From Butyrivibrio sp. UBA3740 (GTDB lineage: Bacteria; Bacillota; Clostridia; Lachnospirales; Lachnospiraceae), in contig DFGW01000161.1 of assembly GCA_002372465.1 (NCBI GenBank), positions 1 to 13,218 on the forward strand: a DNA stretch of 13,218 nucleotides, written 5' to 3'. Below, piece after piece: positions 6,054-13,218 of this stretch; the first letter of the stretch is position 1; the number at the start of each line of letters is the position of its first letter. Made by a program: the position numbers and the translations under genes. The notes under the pieces are model-generated. The model made no database searches. It saw only the letters and a program-made list of their open reading frames with translations, and was not told the DNA's origin.

Positions 6054-7703
6054 TCAAGGTTTCTCAACTGAGAACTCAATGGGCTTTGCATTTGCCATTT
6101 CCTCAAAGAGCCTTGTAAGCTGGGTATCATCCTCCACCTTCTGCTCCCCGTCCTTCTCAGAAGTGTAGGTAAAGGTAGAATTACCATCAGCATCAAAGTT
6201 CTCCCTGGCCTCTTCAACAGTTACCAGCTTGCCCTCCTTAACAGTGCTCTTAGTTACCCAGTGATGTCCTGCTGTGTAGACACAGCCATCTGCAATGGCA
6301 AGGGGTGTAGCTGTTCCGGAAGATGCAATCTGTCCAAGATAAACAATTGATCCGTTGCTGTCATAGATGAACAAAGATGAATCAATGGCATTCTTGGTGC
6401 CATTCTCTCCATTAAAGGTTCCGCTGGAAGCAAAGAATACATCCGTGTCACCAATGGGCTCGTTGGCAAATCCCATGCCCTTTTTGAAATCAGCCAGCAT
6501 CTTGGTAAAGGTTCCGTACTGTGAAAGATCAACCTTTGAATAGTCGATAGGTACAAGCTCTGACAAAGGTGTGTAGTCAAGCTTCAGGCACTGCTCCATA
6601 AGCATTCCAAGCCTGCTGTTATAGTCCTCCTCAGTCATAGGCTCCCACTGATCCGCGTCATAGCACACAAACCATGGGTTCTTCTCATCAGTGTAGATAT
6701 CGTTCTTAAGTCCGAACTGAAGGAAAAGCTCTGTAGTTCCCGGTGTTACAGAGTAGCTGTAAAACTCTGGATCACCTGCTCCGCCGGAGGCCACATTGAC
6801 GATTCCGCTGTACATATTGCCATAGTAAAAGTTTCTTGCTGTTCCGCTTACCACAAGGGCCGGAGCTCTGTCTACAACTGTGTAGATATCGTAGACAGGA
6901 GTGGGGTCCTCTGTAGCTTCCTGAGGGATAGCACCCACAAGGAGCTCGTCCACACCGTCTCCTGTAACATCCTTGTAAGCAAAGCCAATCTTATCAAAGG
7001 CCTTGTCGCCTTCGTTTGCTGCAATTGCATAAAACTCAGGGCTCATGCCCTCTTCCTCGAACTTGCCTGCATCCCAGCCCTCGTTAATGGCATCAATATA
7101 TCTCTGTACATTGTAGCCGTAAAGGTCCTCGCCCTTTGTGCCGCCACCGTTGATGTAGCTTCCTCCGTCCAAAGCCTCAATTGCTGCCGTGAAGGCATCT
7201 GCCGAATCAGACAGCTTCTCATAGCTCTCAGGCATATTGGCCTCATTGTAGTCCCACTGAACTTCTGAAGGAAATCCCTGGCATACATCAATCCATTCTC
7301 CATCGGCAGTTACAATCTCACCGACCTTTTTATACATTCCGCCTGCAACTAATTCTTTGTTCTTGTCAGTAGTAAAGGAAAAAGCAAATCCCGGCCATCC
7401 GGCATCTACAAGCTCCTTATCATATATTCCGATCTCTTCTCCGTTTACAGTGGCATAGACCTTTCCTGCAAATTCCTCAGGAATACTAAGCTTAATGGTA
7501 TCTGCAGTGACAACCGCATCATCAAGATACTGAATATCAGCTGCAGCACTCTCTTCACTTTCTGCAGCTACTTCAGAAGCCTCTGATACTTCCGCAATGG
7601 TCTCAGCAGTCTGATCTGCCGGGGCTGCAGGAGCTTCCTGCTTACCGCAGGCTGTCAGGCCTAACACGATTCCAATTCCAAACAATACCGCTTTTTTCTT
7701 CAT
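6054..7703 (-). CDS. Large secreted lipoprotein of unknown function
   Basis: A 549-residue protein that I do not recognise as a named family. It starts with a lipoprotein signal peptide: MKKK, a hydrophobic core, and a lipobox LTAC (16-19) with Cys19 as the lipidation site. An Ala/Glu-rich linker (about 22-56) follows, as in proteins tethered to the outer face of the membrane. The rest is soluble and acidic. Residues 245-257 (DVTGDGVDELLVG) resemble the Asp-rich calcium loop of FG-GAP/VCBS repeats, but only one copy is seen, so a full propeller is not supported. AGGAG lies about eight bases upstream of the ATG. It sits 96 bp after the DUF6044-like gene, with a small hairpin but no terminator between, and ends at a strong terminator. 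A role in surface-glycan handling is only suggested by position. Confidence 0.8.
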   Translation of the reverse strand: MKKKAVLFGIGIVLGLTACGKQEAPAAPADQTAETIAEVSEASEVAAESEESAAADIQYLDDAVVTADTIKLSIPEEFAGKVYATVNGEEIGIYDKELVDAGWPGFAFSFTTDKNKELVAGGMYKKVGEIVTADGEWIDVCQGFPSEVQWDYNEANMPESYEKLSDSADAFTAAIEALDGGSYINGGGTKGEDLYGYNVQRYIDAINEGWDAGKFEEEGMSPEFYAIAANEGDKAFDKIGFAYKDVTGDGVDELLVGAIPQEATEDPTPVYDIYTVVDRAPALVVSGTARNFYYGNMYSGIVNVASGGAGDPEFYSYSVTPGTTELFLQFGLKNDIYTDEKNPWFVCYDADQWEPMTEEDYNSRLGMLMEQCLKLDYTPLSELVPIDYSKVDLSQYGTFTKMLADFKKGMGFANEPIGDTDVFFASSGTFNGENGTKNAIDSSLFIYDSNGSIVYLGQIASSGTATPLAIADGCVYTAGHHWVTKSTVKEGKLVTVEEARENFDADGNSTFTYTSEKDGEQKVEDDTQLTRLFEEMANAKPIEFSVEKP

Positions 7704-7799
7704 AATATTTTCTCCTCATCCAATTTCCGCAAAATTCATCTGCGGTGGTCATCTCTTGTCGCCGGAAATAACCTTAACATTTCATCTGTCACAAAACTA

Positions 7800-9542
7800 T
7801 CACACTTCATAAACATATATCGTGTATGGACTGTTTTGATCCGTGTAAGTACCAACCAGACTAAGTCCAATATCAGATGCGTTTGATATCTCAAACCTTG
7901 CAAAGATGTACTTGCAGTCAAGGCTTTTCAGCTCATCCATGTTGCAGATAAGTCTCTTATCCTCAGGGTCCATCACGCGAAGAGGCGCATAGGTGTTTTC
8001 ATCTGAAGCAGAAATAAGATTTACTCTTGCACCCCAACCCATAAAGTATGAGGCCAGTGAAGGTGATCCTGGGAAAGCAGGCTCAATGACCTTCTGCCAC
8101 TTATCCTTGTATTCCTGAGCATACATTCCAAGATATCCATCAACAGAAGCTATTCCGTTATAGTTGAGGATGGCAGGATGCATTCCGAAGGTAGCAGACC
8201 ACTCGCCATTATATCCTATATCCTCTTTAATCTTCTCAAAGAGCTCTGCGGAATAGAACTCGTTATAATTTACCGTACTGGTATCCTTTTGCTTTATCAC
8301 CTTGTAAGCCTGGTTGTAACAGGTGTAGTAGAAGTCGTTGTAAACCTGAGGCACGAACATTACCACCAGTACCGCCAGGGTTACAATGGCATTAGCCAGC
8401 ATTCTATACTTCTTTTTCCCCAGATCATACATCCTTGTGCAGACAAGGAGAAGCTCTGCGTACCAGAGGAAGGTGTTGAAGTAAGCTGTTCTTGCAAACT
8501 CAAAGCCTGTCAGTGGTGGCACTATCATTTCAAAAAGATGTCTGAAGGGCGCAAACTGATACAGACCAAAGATCAGCACGTTAAAGATGATCCACAGCAT
8601 CACCAGATTAATGGGATCAGTCAGTATCTCTTTTGCCTTGCCGGCCTTAATGTGGGATGCGTTGATAACCACCAGGGCGATCAGCACTACCCCAAGGACA
8701 ATATAAGTATGAGAATCCTCGGAGTGGAAGGACGCGTTGATGAATTCAGAAAAAGCTGTTGCCATGGCCTGGCCAAAAGAAAGATCTCCGTGATCCATGG
8801 TAGTCCTGATGGTTACGGTATCACTGCCCAGCATAGCACCAAAGAGCCTGTACTCAAACAGCACATAGCCGATGGAAAGGATAACAATGGATGCAAAGGT
8901 AGACTTGGGGAACTTCTTATCTCTTATCCAGAGAATGATCACAGCCACGCACATATAGGCCAGGATAAAGAATCCATGGTAAGAGAAATATGAAACAAAC
9001 GGATAACAGAAAACTGCCACATACCAGGGAAGTCGCTCCTTCAGGGTGTCTGCGAAATAAAGCTTCCTAAGGATAAAAATGATCAGCGGAACGGAAGTAA
9101 ATGCGATTCCATATGTAGGAAATACCGGGATCATACCAAAAGCTGCTGCGATCACAACGATGAGCGGCTTGTAATTCTCGTACCGTTCCTTGTATACGTC
9201 TTTTGCCAGCAGGATAAAAGAGATTATTCCGATGGCGATCTTAGCTGCATACCCCGCCAGGTAAGCCCAGAATCCCGGGAGACAGATGTAAAAGAGATTA
9301 TAGAAATTGAACTCCGATCCAAAGAGGTCCCTGGACAGTCCATGCATGATGGGTGCGTCCACTCCGTGGGCAAACCATATCCCGGCTTTCTTCAGCATTT
9401 CATAGTGACCCATAAAAAGATCTAAGTTGTCGTGGATCTGAAAATAGCTCTCTCCGCGAAACACAAGGAACACCGCCGCCTGTAAAAGCAGCAGTGTTCC
9501 TGTAAGATACATATACCATTTTGTCTTGGCCTTATGATTCAT
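7800..9542 (-). CDS. DUF6044/YkoS-like multi-pass membrane protein
   Basis: A 580-residue integral membrane protein. The first roughly 400 residues hold about ten hydrophobic segments; the last roughly 180 residues are a soluble domain that should face outside. The N-terminal loop RGESYFQIHDNLD (29-41) and the C-terminal GMHPAILNYNG (453-463) and SVDGYL (466-471) fit the DUF6044 family, which includes B. subtilis YkoS, as I recall it. The layout and the acidic HDNLD motif after the first membrane segment resemble GT-C glycosyltransferases that use lipid-linked sugars; that function is inference. The ATG at 9542 is preferred over a GTG at 9551 because AGGTGA lies five bases before it. It overlaps the amidotransferase 3' end by 11 bases, so the two are co-translated. 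Confidence 0.78.
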   Translation of the reverse strand: MNHKAKTKWYMYLTGTLLLLQAAVFLVFRGESYFQIHDNLDLFMGHYEMLKKAGIWFAHGVDAPIMHGLSRDLFGSEFNFYNLFYICLPGFWAYLAGYAAKIAIGIISFILLAKDVYKERYENYKPLIVVIAAAFGMIPVFPTYGIAFTSVPLIIFILRKLYFADTLKERLPWYVAVFCYPFVSYFSYHGFFILAYMCVAVIILWIRDKKFPKSTFASIVILSIGYVLFEYRLFGAMLGSDTVTIRTTMDHGDLSFGQAMATAFSEFINASFHSEDSHTYIVLGVVLIALVVINASHIKAGKAKEILTDPINLVMLWIIFNVLIFGLYQFAPFRHLFEMIVPPLTGFEFARTAYFNTFLWYAELLLVCTRMYDLGKKKYRMLANAIVTLAVLVVMFVPQVYNDFYYTCYNQAYKVIKQKDTSTVNYNEFYSAELFEKIKEDIGYNGEWSATFGMHPAILNYNGIASVDGYLGMYAQEYKDKWQKVIEPAFPGSPSLASYFMGWGARVNLISASDENTYAPLRVMDPEDKRLICNMDELKSLDCKYIFARFEISNASDIGLSLVGTYTDQNSPYTIYVYEV

Positions 9543-10677
9543 AGTCCTCACCTACAGTAAACTTTGGTTTCCACTTTCCGTCTACTTTCTCAAAGAGATC
9601 TCTGTTGACATATCTGTCAACCACTTCCCAGAATTCCTCCCTTGTGATATCAAGGTACTTGCAGGCCTTATCAATATACTTCTCCCCGCAAAGACCATCG
9701 TACTCGTTGACATACCACTTGCCGCTCTCACGGTCAAATCTGCCCTCTCTGATATCGTAGCAGATCTCGTCTGTAGCATATCCAAAGCCGAACTTCAGGT
9801 ATTTTATCATCTGGTTAGGGATCTGAAGGTCGCAGTCAAGTGCTGTGTACCTTCTGTATCTTCCAAGGTCGTGAAGGTCATCGGATCTTCCGGTAAGACC
9901 TCTTGCTACAGCAAAGTCTGCGTTAGTAACCTGTGACCACTCCTTGGTGTAATACTGAAGGAAGATGGCCTTGATTCCCTTAGCTTCCATCTCCTCAACT
10001 GTAGGTATCTTATAAAAGAAAAGATCTTTCTCTGTGATGTTATTGGACAGATCAACGAAGCTGTCTACACTGGCTCCACGGATTGTCTCAAGCTGCATAA
10101 CGGAAAATGCATTTCCGGTTGTCTCCTGGTTCTTGGCAGCGCCTAGTGTAAGTGCTGCATTCTCCCCCTGAATGATAAGAGGGATGTTGAACTTAACAGC
10201 CATGATATATGAAGAAGCCCACAGACAGTACTCTGAAGCAGCAATGATATTGCCTCGTTCAAAGAATGACTTTCTTGCAAGCTTCTTGGCAACGGTAGGA
10301 TTAAGACGGATGGAGATGATGTCGAAGCCCAGGTTGTTAAGGTTCTGGATGTTCTTCTTGCCGATCTCTGTGATCTCATCAGGCATACAGTTGATGAGAA
10401 GAGGATTAAGACCAAGCTTTTCCTTGGCATATACTGCCTGGAAAGTTGAATCCTTACCACCTGAAACACCAATGATGCAATCGTAGGTATTGCCGCGCTT
10501 TTTGGCCTCTTCCTTGGCTTCCTCAGCAAAGCCCCTAAGTTCAGCTTCTCTGGCAGCCCAGTCTATAGTAGCCTTTGATTCCTCATACCTGCAGGCAAAG
10601 CAGATCTGCTCATCATCAAAAATAATACCCGGTCTTGTATCAGGTTGAAGGCAACGCTTACAGTATCTCATCTTCAT
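9532..10677 (-). CDS. pseA: N-acetyl sugar amidotransferase, PseA/WbpG type
   Basis: The 381-residue protein belongs to the PP-loop ATPase family of N-acetyl sugar amidotransferases. These turn an acetamido group of a sugar into an acetamidino group, as PseA does for pseudaminic acid in Campylobacter and WbpG for a mannuronate derivative in Pseudomonas. Two Cys pairs, C6-x-x-C9 and C26-x-x-C29, look like a zinc ribbon. The PP-loop is SGGKDS (72-77), followed by the family segment LGLNPLLINC. The ATG at 10677 has GGAGG nine bases upstream; a longer frame to 11010 only runs through epsG. No HisH/HisF-type ammonia-channel partners are nearby, which fits PseA better than WbpG. It heads its own unit after a terminator and promoter. 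Confidence 0.82.
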   Translation of the reverse strand: MKMRYCKRCLQPDTRPGIIFDDEQICFACRYEESKATIDWAAREAELRGFAEEAKEEAKKRGNTYDCIIGVSGGKDSTFQAVYAKEKLGLNPLLINCMPDEITEIGKKNIQNLNNLGFDIISIRLNPTVAKKLARKSFFERGNIIAASEYCLWASSYIMAVKFNIPLIIQGENAALTLGAAKNQETTGNAFSVMQLETIRGASVDSFVDLSNNITEKDLFFYKIPTVEEMEAKGIKAIFLQYYTKEWSQVTNADFAVARGLTGRSDDLHDLGRYRRYTALDCDLQIPNQMIKYLKFGFGYATDEICYDIREGRFDRESGKWYVNEYDGLCGEKYIDKACKYLDITREEFWEVVDRYVNRDLFEKVDGKWKPKFTVGEDYES

Positions 10678-10709
10678 AGTTCTTTTCCTCCGAAAAAATT
10701 CTCCCGTTA

Positions 10710-10739
10710 AGTATACTACCGTAAATATGTCTCTAGCAA
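10710..10739 (-). promoter_or_regulatory. Promoter of the pseA-like operon
   Basis: TTGCTA (10734-10739) and TATACT (10710-10715) are separated by 18 bp. The predicted leader is about 26 nt and includes the GGAGG site. The -35 box lies in the tail of the epsG terminator's U-tract. Confidence 0.55.
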
Positions 10740-10740
10740 C

Positions 10741-10776
10741 AAAAACAGCCTGTACCCCTTGGGAAAGTACAGACTG
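10741..10776 (-). terminator. Intrinsic terminator after epsG
   Basis: On the minus strand CAGTCTGTAC (10776-10767) pairs with GTACAGGCTG (10755-10746) over 10 bp with one U-G wobble. The loop can itself close through CCC/GGG. TTTTTGTT follows directly. It lies just after the epsG stop at 10784. Confidence 0.88.
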
Positions 10777-10783
10777 CCTTAGT

Positions 10784-11962
10784 CTAGAATGTATCGGTCT
10801 GATTGAGCCATCTGTGGTCGTAAAAGAGCCAGCTCTTATATGGCAGTACTCTGACTCCCACCTTGTCTGCTTCAGACAAAAAGTACAGGAAATACAGGAT
10901 GCAGAACAAAACCACTGCTGCGATGACTTTTTTCTTCTTGGACTCGTCCCTGATTCTGCAGACCAGATTTGGTAAAAGAAGTATCTGGGCAGTAGTAAGA
11001 TAATAGGCAAATCTGGTGATCAGTGGAAGCCAGAAGCAGCTTATGTAAAGTGCCATGGCCATGATGTTCATGTTGAAGTACATGCGGTTGTCCACACAGT
11101 TCTCGACTGCATCCTTATAGCATATAAGACACAAGGCCAGAACAAACAGACAGCCAAATATCGGCGCTGCATTCTCTGTGATGGTGTGAACCTCTTCAAT
11201 ATACACGGTATTTTTGTAGGATGGGTACAGCTTAAGCGCAAGGTCCAGAATCTGATTATGCAATAGGGCAGCTACTGCGCTGAAGATTGCCAGCGGAATG
11301 ATTGCCCATCTCTTCCATTTAACCCTTGCTATAAAATACATTGGTATTACTATCAGTACACTCTTATGGAAAGTTGCGGCAAAAAAAATGAGGGCAAAGA
11401 ACTTTATCATCCCCTGGAGATCGATGCTTATCAGGTACCTAAGTGCAAAGGTCGCTATGGCCAGGGCAAAGTAATATCTTACTGTGTTAAAGCTTCTGTA
11501 GTAAAAGCCCATGGTCATAAAAACAAAAAAACCCCATGCAAAGCTGTCGCTCTGATCAAGCAGAACCTTCAGGAAAATAGCGACAATGGCTGCACCAAAA
11601 ACTCCAAACATCAGAAGATAATCTTCCTTGCCGGAGAGAGTGTAGAGGATCCTTACCACCAGATTAAATCCCGGCTCTGTTACCACATAGCCTTTCTGAA
11701 AAATCTCATGGCAGGTTACCACATAGGTTCCGTAGTCATTACCCACTTCCAGCCTTAAGGCCGCAAGAAGTGTAAGGATCACAAATACAGAAACAAGACA
11801 CAGGGCATTAAGTGCCTTGCGTCTTGTGGTATAGCCAAAGGTCATGGATGACACAGGTCCGGATTTTCCCGGCGCAGCAAAGCCACAAGCCATATCTTCA
11901 GTTGTCTTCACATGGCATGCCAAAACTATAGTTAAGGCTGCTATCAATGTGTACAGAACCAT
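10784..11962 (-). CDS. epsG: EpsG-family polysaccharide polymerase-like membrane protein
   Basis: A 392-residue membrane protein with about ten hydrophobic segments, matching the EpsG family of Gram-positive exopolysaccharide loci, a Wzy-like group thought to polymerise repeat units outside the membrane. The family marks are an Arg followed by GNDYGTY (R70, 74-80) after the second membrane segment and FNTVRYYFALAIA (158-170) in a later one. The ATG directly abuts the TAA of the preceding wzz gene, with only a weak GGGG site about 11 bases upstream, so translation is probably coupled. A terminator follows. The Wzz/EpsG pair suggests a Wzy-type route for the surface glycan of this locus. No flippase (Wzx) is in the window. 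The gene symbol reflects family, not proven function. Confidence 0.82.
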   Translation of the reverse strand: MVLYTLIAALTIVLACHVKTTEDMACGFAAPGKSGPVSSMTFGYTTRRKALNALCLVSVFVILTLLAALRLEVGNDYGTYVVTCHEIFQKGYVVTEPGFNLVVRILYTLSGKEDYLLMFGVFGAAIVAIFLKVLLDQSDSFAWGFFVFMTMGFYYRSFNTVRYYFALAIATFALRYLISIDLQGMIKFFALIFFAATFHKSVLIVIPMYFIARVKWKRWAIIPLAIFSAVAALLHNQILDLALKLYPSYKNTVYIEEVHTITENAAPIFGCLFVLALCLICYKDAVENCVDNRMYFNMNIMAMALYISCFWLPLITRFAYYLTTAQILLLPNLVCRIRDESKKKKVIAAVVLFCILYFLYFLSEADKVGVRVLPYKSWLFYDHRWLNQTDTF

Positions 11963-12862
11963 TTATTCCATTACCCCAACGATTTTGACGTCCTGTTTGG
12001 TCAGGGTGTAGACCACCTTGTCCATTTCTTCCGTCTTATCCACTCCCGGCTTAAGCTTTAGGATTACACCGTCAGCCTTTCTCATTCTGTCGAACTCATC
12101 AAGATCGTACCTAAACTGTTCTGTGGCAAGCTCGATATAGTTGCCGTCATACTCAAGCAGATGCGATCTGTTGGCATTGTATTCATCAGTATCTCTTTTG
12201 CCAAGGAAAGGAATGGCAGGATATCTCATAGCCCAGTCCCTCTCGGTATAAATGGCATCGTCAAAGATTCCGTAAAGTACCACTGCAAACAGGCTCACCA
12301 AAAGGCCTATAAGACCACCTAAAAATGCGGCGTTTGGTTCTCTGGTATAGGCGTCATAGACCTCTATGTCTGCATCTGTCCAGACTTCTATGGTCTTTAT
12401 CATATCAACAATATCCGCAAATGCCGGAAGCGCTTTTTTGTAGGCATCGGAAATATTCTGAACCAGCTGCTGGTCAGTACCTGTAACCACTACGGTCAGA
12501 ATCCTGTAATCTCCTAGGATCTCACCTGTTACACTGTCAAGGATCTGCTGCCTGCTTATCTCCGGCTGAACTTCTAAAGCCTTGTTGACTATTGGATCGT
12601 CCCTTAGGATACCATCCCAGGTATAGGCGTTGTAGTAATCAACGCCATTGGGAAACTCCTCGTGGTTGAAGGTGATATAGTAATCATTCCGGATACGGTA
12701 TACTGTATTGCCGCTCATGATGTTGCTGTAAAGCACATAGATCAAAAGCCCCAGAAGTGCCCCCACCACTGTCGCAGCAATCACCATCCAGAGGCGCCTT
12801 CGAAGCTGTCTCCAAAAGCGCTTCAGATCTATTGATCTTGTATAGAAGTCATTTGATGACAT
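11963..12862 (-). CDS. Wzz-type chain-length regulator with unusual cytoplasmic tail
   Basis: A 299-residue polysaccharide co-polymerase that should set chain length together with the EpsG-like polymerase. It has a basic N-terminus (LKRFWRQLRRRLW, 13-25), a first membrane segment (about 24-45), an extracytoplasmic Wzz domain (about 46-177), and a second membrane segment after a Pro (about 178-199). A 100-residue cytoplasmic tail follows. Within it, AIPFLGKR (216-223), EQFRYDL (248-254), ADGVILKL (263-270) and KIVGVM (293-298) resemble the linker, start and end of a CpsD/Wzc-type tyrosine-kinase domain, but no Walker A or B motif lies between them. The ATG at 12862 is chosen over 12892 because GGGAGG lies about six bases upstream. 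It is the first gene of a two-gene unit. Confidence 0.82.
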   Translation of the reverse strand: MSSNDFYTRSIDLKRFWRQLRRRLWMVIAATVVGALLGLLIYVLYSNIMSGNTVYRIRNDYYITFNHEEFPNGVDYYNAYTWDGILRDDPIVNKALEVQPEISRQQILDSVTGEILGDYRILTVVVTGTDQQLVQNISDAYKKALPAFADIVDMIKTIEVWTDADIEVYDAYTREPNAAFLGGLIGLLVSLFAVVLYGIFDDAIYTERDWAMRYPAIPFLGKRDTDEYNANRSHLLEYDGNYIELATEQFRYDLDEFDRMRKADGVILKLKPGVDKTEEMDKVVYTLTKQDVKIVGVME

Positions 12863-12894
12863 CTGTTTCCTCCCTGTATGGAATTCATACACTC

Positions 12895-12900
12895 ATTATA
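12895..12900 (-). promoter_or_regulatory. Putative -10 box for wzz-epsG
   Basis: A perfect TATAAT lies 33 bases before the wzz ATG, placing a start site near 12888 and a leader of about 26 nt. No good -35 box is found at 16-18 bp spacing. A GTATG-AATTC-CATAC inverted repeat (12877-12891) covers the predicted start site and could be an operator. Confidence 0.4.
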
Positions 12901-12903
12901 CAC

Positions 12904-12931
12904 GGATTGCTCCACTTCGTTCTCGCAATCC
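12904..12931. repeat. Inverted repeat, 7-bp arms
   Basis: GGATTGC and GCAATCC form perfect 7-bp arms around a 14-base loop, just upstream of the TATAAT box. No U-tract follows in either direction. It may be part of a larger palindromic spacer element together with the repeat at 13001-13046. Confidence 0.5.
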
Positions 12932-13000
12932 TACAAACATTCGGAAATCGTGCTGCTCTTTTCTTTCGCAGCCCTTTTTTCCTCATGTTTGTTCGGTCTT

Positions 13001-13046
13001 CAAGGTCCCATGAACCTTTATGCAAGCATAGGTTCATGGGACTTTG
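13001..13046. repeat. Long inverted repeat after uvrA, 17-bp arms
   Basis: CAAGGTCCCATGAACCT and AGGTTCATGGGACTTTG are complementary at 16 of 17 positions around a 12-base loop that itself holds ATGC-AA-GCAT. It begins 11 bases after the uvrA stop. It could stop transcription of uvrA, but no U-tract follows on the minus strand, so it may instead be a mobile palindromic repeat or an mRNA 3'-end structure. Confidence 0.75.
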
Positions 13047-13056
13047 AATCCCTGTA

Positions 13057-13218
13057 TCATAGCATTTTTTTAATATATGCCCCCGTATAGGACTTCTTGC
13101 ACCTGGCAACCTCTTCCGGAGTTCCTGCAACCACAACTGTGCCGCCCTTGGAGCCGCCCTCAGGCCCCATATCTATGATATAGTCTCCGGTCTTTATCAC
13201 ATCCAGGTTGTGCTCGAT
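13057..13218 (-). CDS. uvrA: UvrABC excision nuclease subunit A, C-terminal end
   Basis: The last 53 codons are present; the gene starts beyond the right edge. UvrA is the ABC-type ATPase that finds damaged DNA in nucleotide excision repair. The fragment reads [20 protein letters not shown] and then GG, S, K, GG and [12 protein letters not shown], which is the conserved end of the second ATPase domain: the His of IEHN is the H-loop residue, and GPEGG is a UvrA signature. The frame ends at TGA (13059-13057) after KKML. This is a housekeeping gene that marks one border of the glycan locus; it is probably unrelated in function. Confidence 0.95.
   Translation of the reverse strand: MEHNLDVIKTGDYIIDMGPEGGSKGGTVVVAGTPEEVARCKKSYTGAYIKKML

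Noticed and set aside
5545..6168. 207-codon plus-strand open frame
   Set aside because: It crosses the glycosyltransferase, its promoter, a terminator and the lipoprotein 3' end on the opposite strand; no ribosome site or family match is seen.
7704..7799. Promoter in the gap before the lipoprotein gene
   Set aside because: A GTGACA-like box is present but no acceptable -10 lies at the right spacing; read-through from the upstream gene is the simpler reading.
8178..8993. 271-codon plus-strand open frame
   Set aside because: It is antisense to the DUF6044-like gene, His/Lys-rich with no recognisable motif, and reflects the codon bias of the real gene.
10678..11010. N-terminal extension of the amidotransferase frame
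   Set aside because: It runs through the epsG terminator and coding region in another frame; the conserved N-terminus and GGAGG site place the start at 10677.
13001..13046. Canonical intrinsic terminator for uvrA
   Set aside because: The stem is strong, but the minus strand after it reads AAGACCGAACAAAC with no U-tract, unlike the three clear terminators in the window.
12885..13136. 83-codon minus-strand open frame in the uvrA-wzz gap
   Set aside because: Its first third lies in another frame of uvrA and the rest is made of inverted repeats. No ribosome site or recognisable fold is seen; it is more likely a by-product of the spacer element.

Overview
The window looks like chromosomal DNA from a flagellated, anaerobic Firmicute, most likely a Lachnospiraceae member of the Butyrivibrio/Roseburia type. 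The clues are moderate GC, strong GGAGG-type ribosome sites, an EpsG/Wzz pair of Gram-positive type, and an mreB/mbl gene followed by the start of a flagellar rod-protein gene, the order seen in Bacillus (mbl-flhO-flhP). The genus is an inference. Every gene lies on the minus strand, so transcription runs from high to low coordinates.

In transcription order: (1) the 3' end of uvrA (13218-13057), then a 194-bp gap with two inverted repeats and a TATAAT box. (2) A Wzz-type chain-length protein and an EpsG-type membrane polymerase, back to back and closed by an intrinsic terminator. (3) A PseA/WbpG-type N-acetyl-sugar amidotransferase, a large DUF6044/YkoS-like membrane protein and a large lipoprotein, closed by a second terminator. 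(4) A GT-B, sialyltransferase-like glycosyltransferase, then pseH-, pseI-, pseG- and pseF-type genes, closed by a third terminator. (5) mreB/mbl, and the first 13 codons of a flagellar hook-basal-body gene at the window edge.

Together this is a surface-glycan locus centred on pseudaminic acid, a nonulosonic acid related to sialic acid. PseH, PseG, PseI and PseF cover acetylation, UDP removal, condensation with phosphoenolpyruvate and CMP activation. PseB and PseC, the first two steps, are not in the window. The first gene of the pse unit carries the Glu-Asp-Gly and His-Pro motifs of bacterial sialyltransferases, so it is a good candidate for the enzyme that uses CMP-pseudaminic acid. The PseA-like gene suggests an acetamidino form of the sugar. 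The neighbouring Wzz/EpsG pair points to a polymerised cell-surface polysaccharide, while the flagellar gene next door leaves flagellin glycosylation as an alternative.

The most unusual points are a predicted leaderless start for the pse operon, three junctions where a terminator's U-tract overlaps the next promoter's -35 region, a Wzz tail that resembles the two ends of a tyrosine-kinase domain without its catalytic core, and a palindromic uvrA-wzz spacer that may be a dispersed repeat. No tRNA, rRNA, insertion sequence or CRISPR array was seen.
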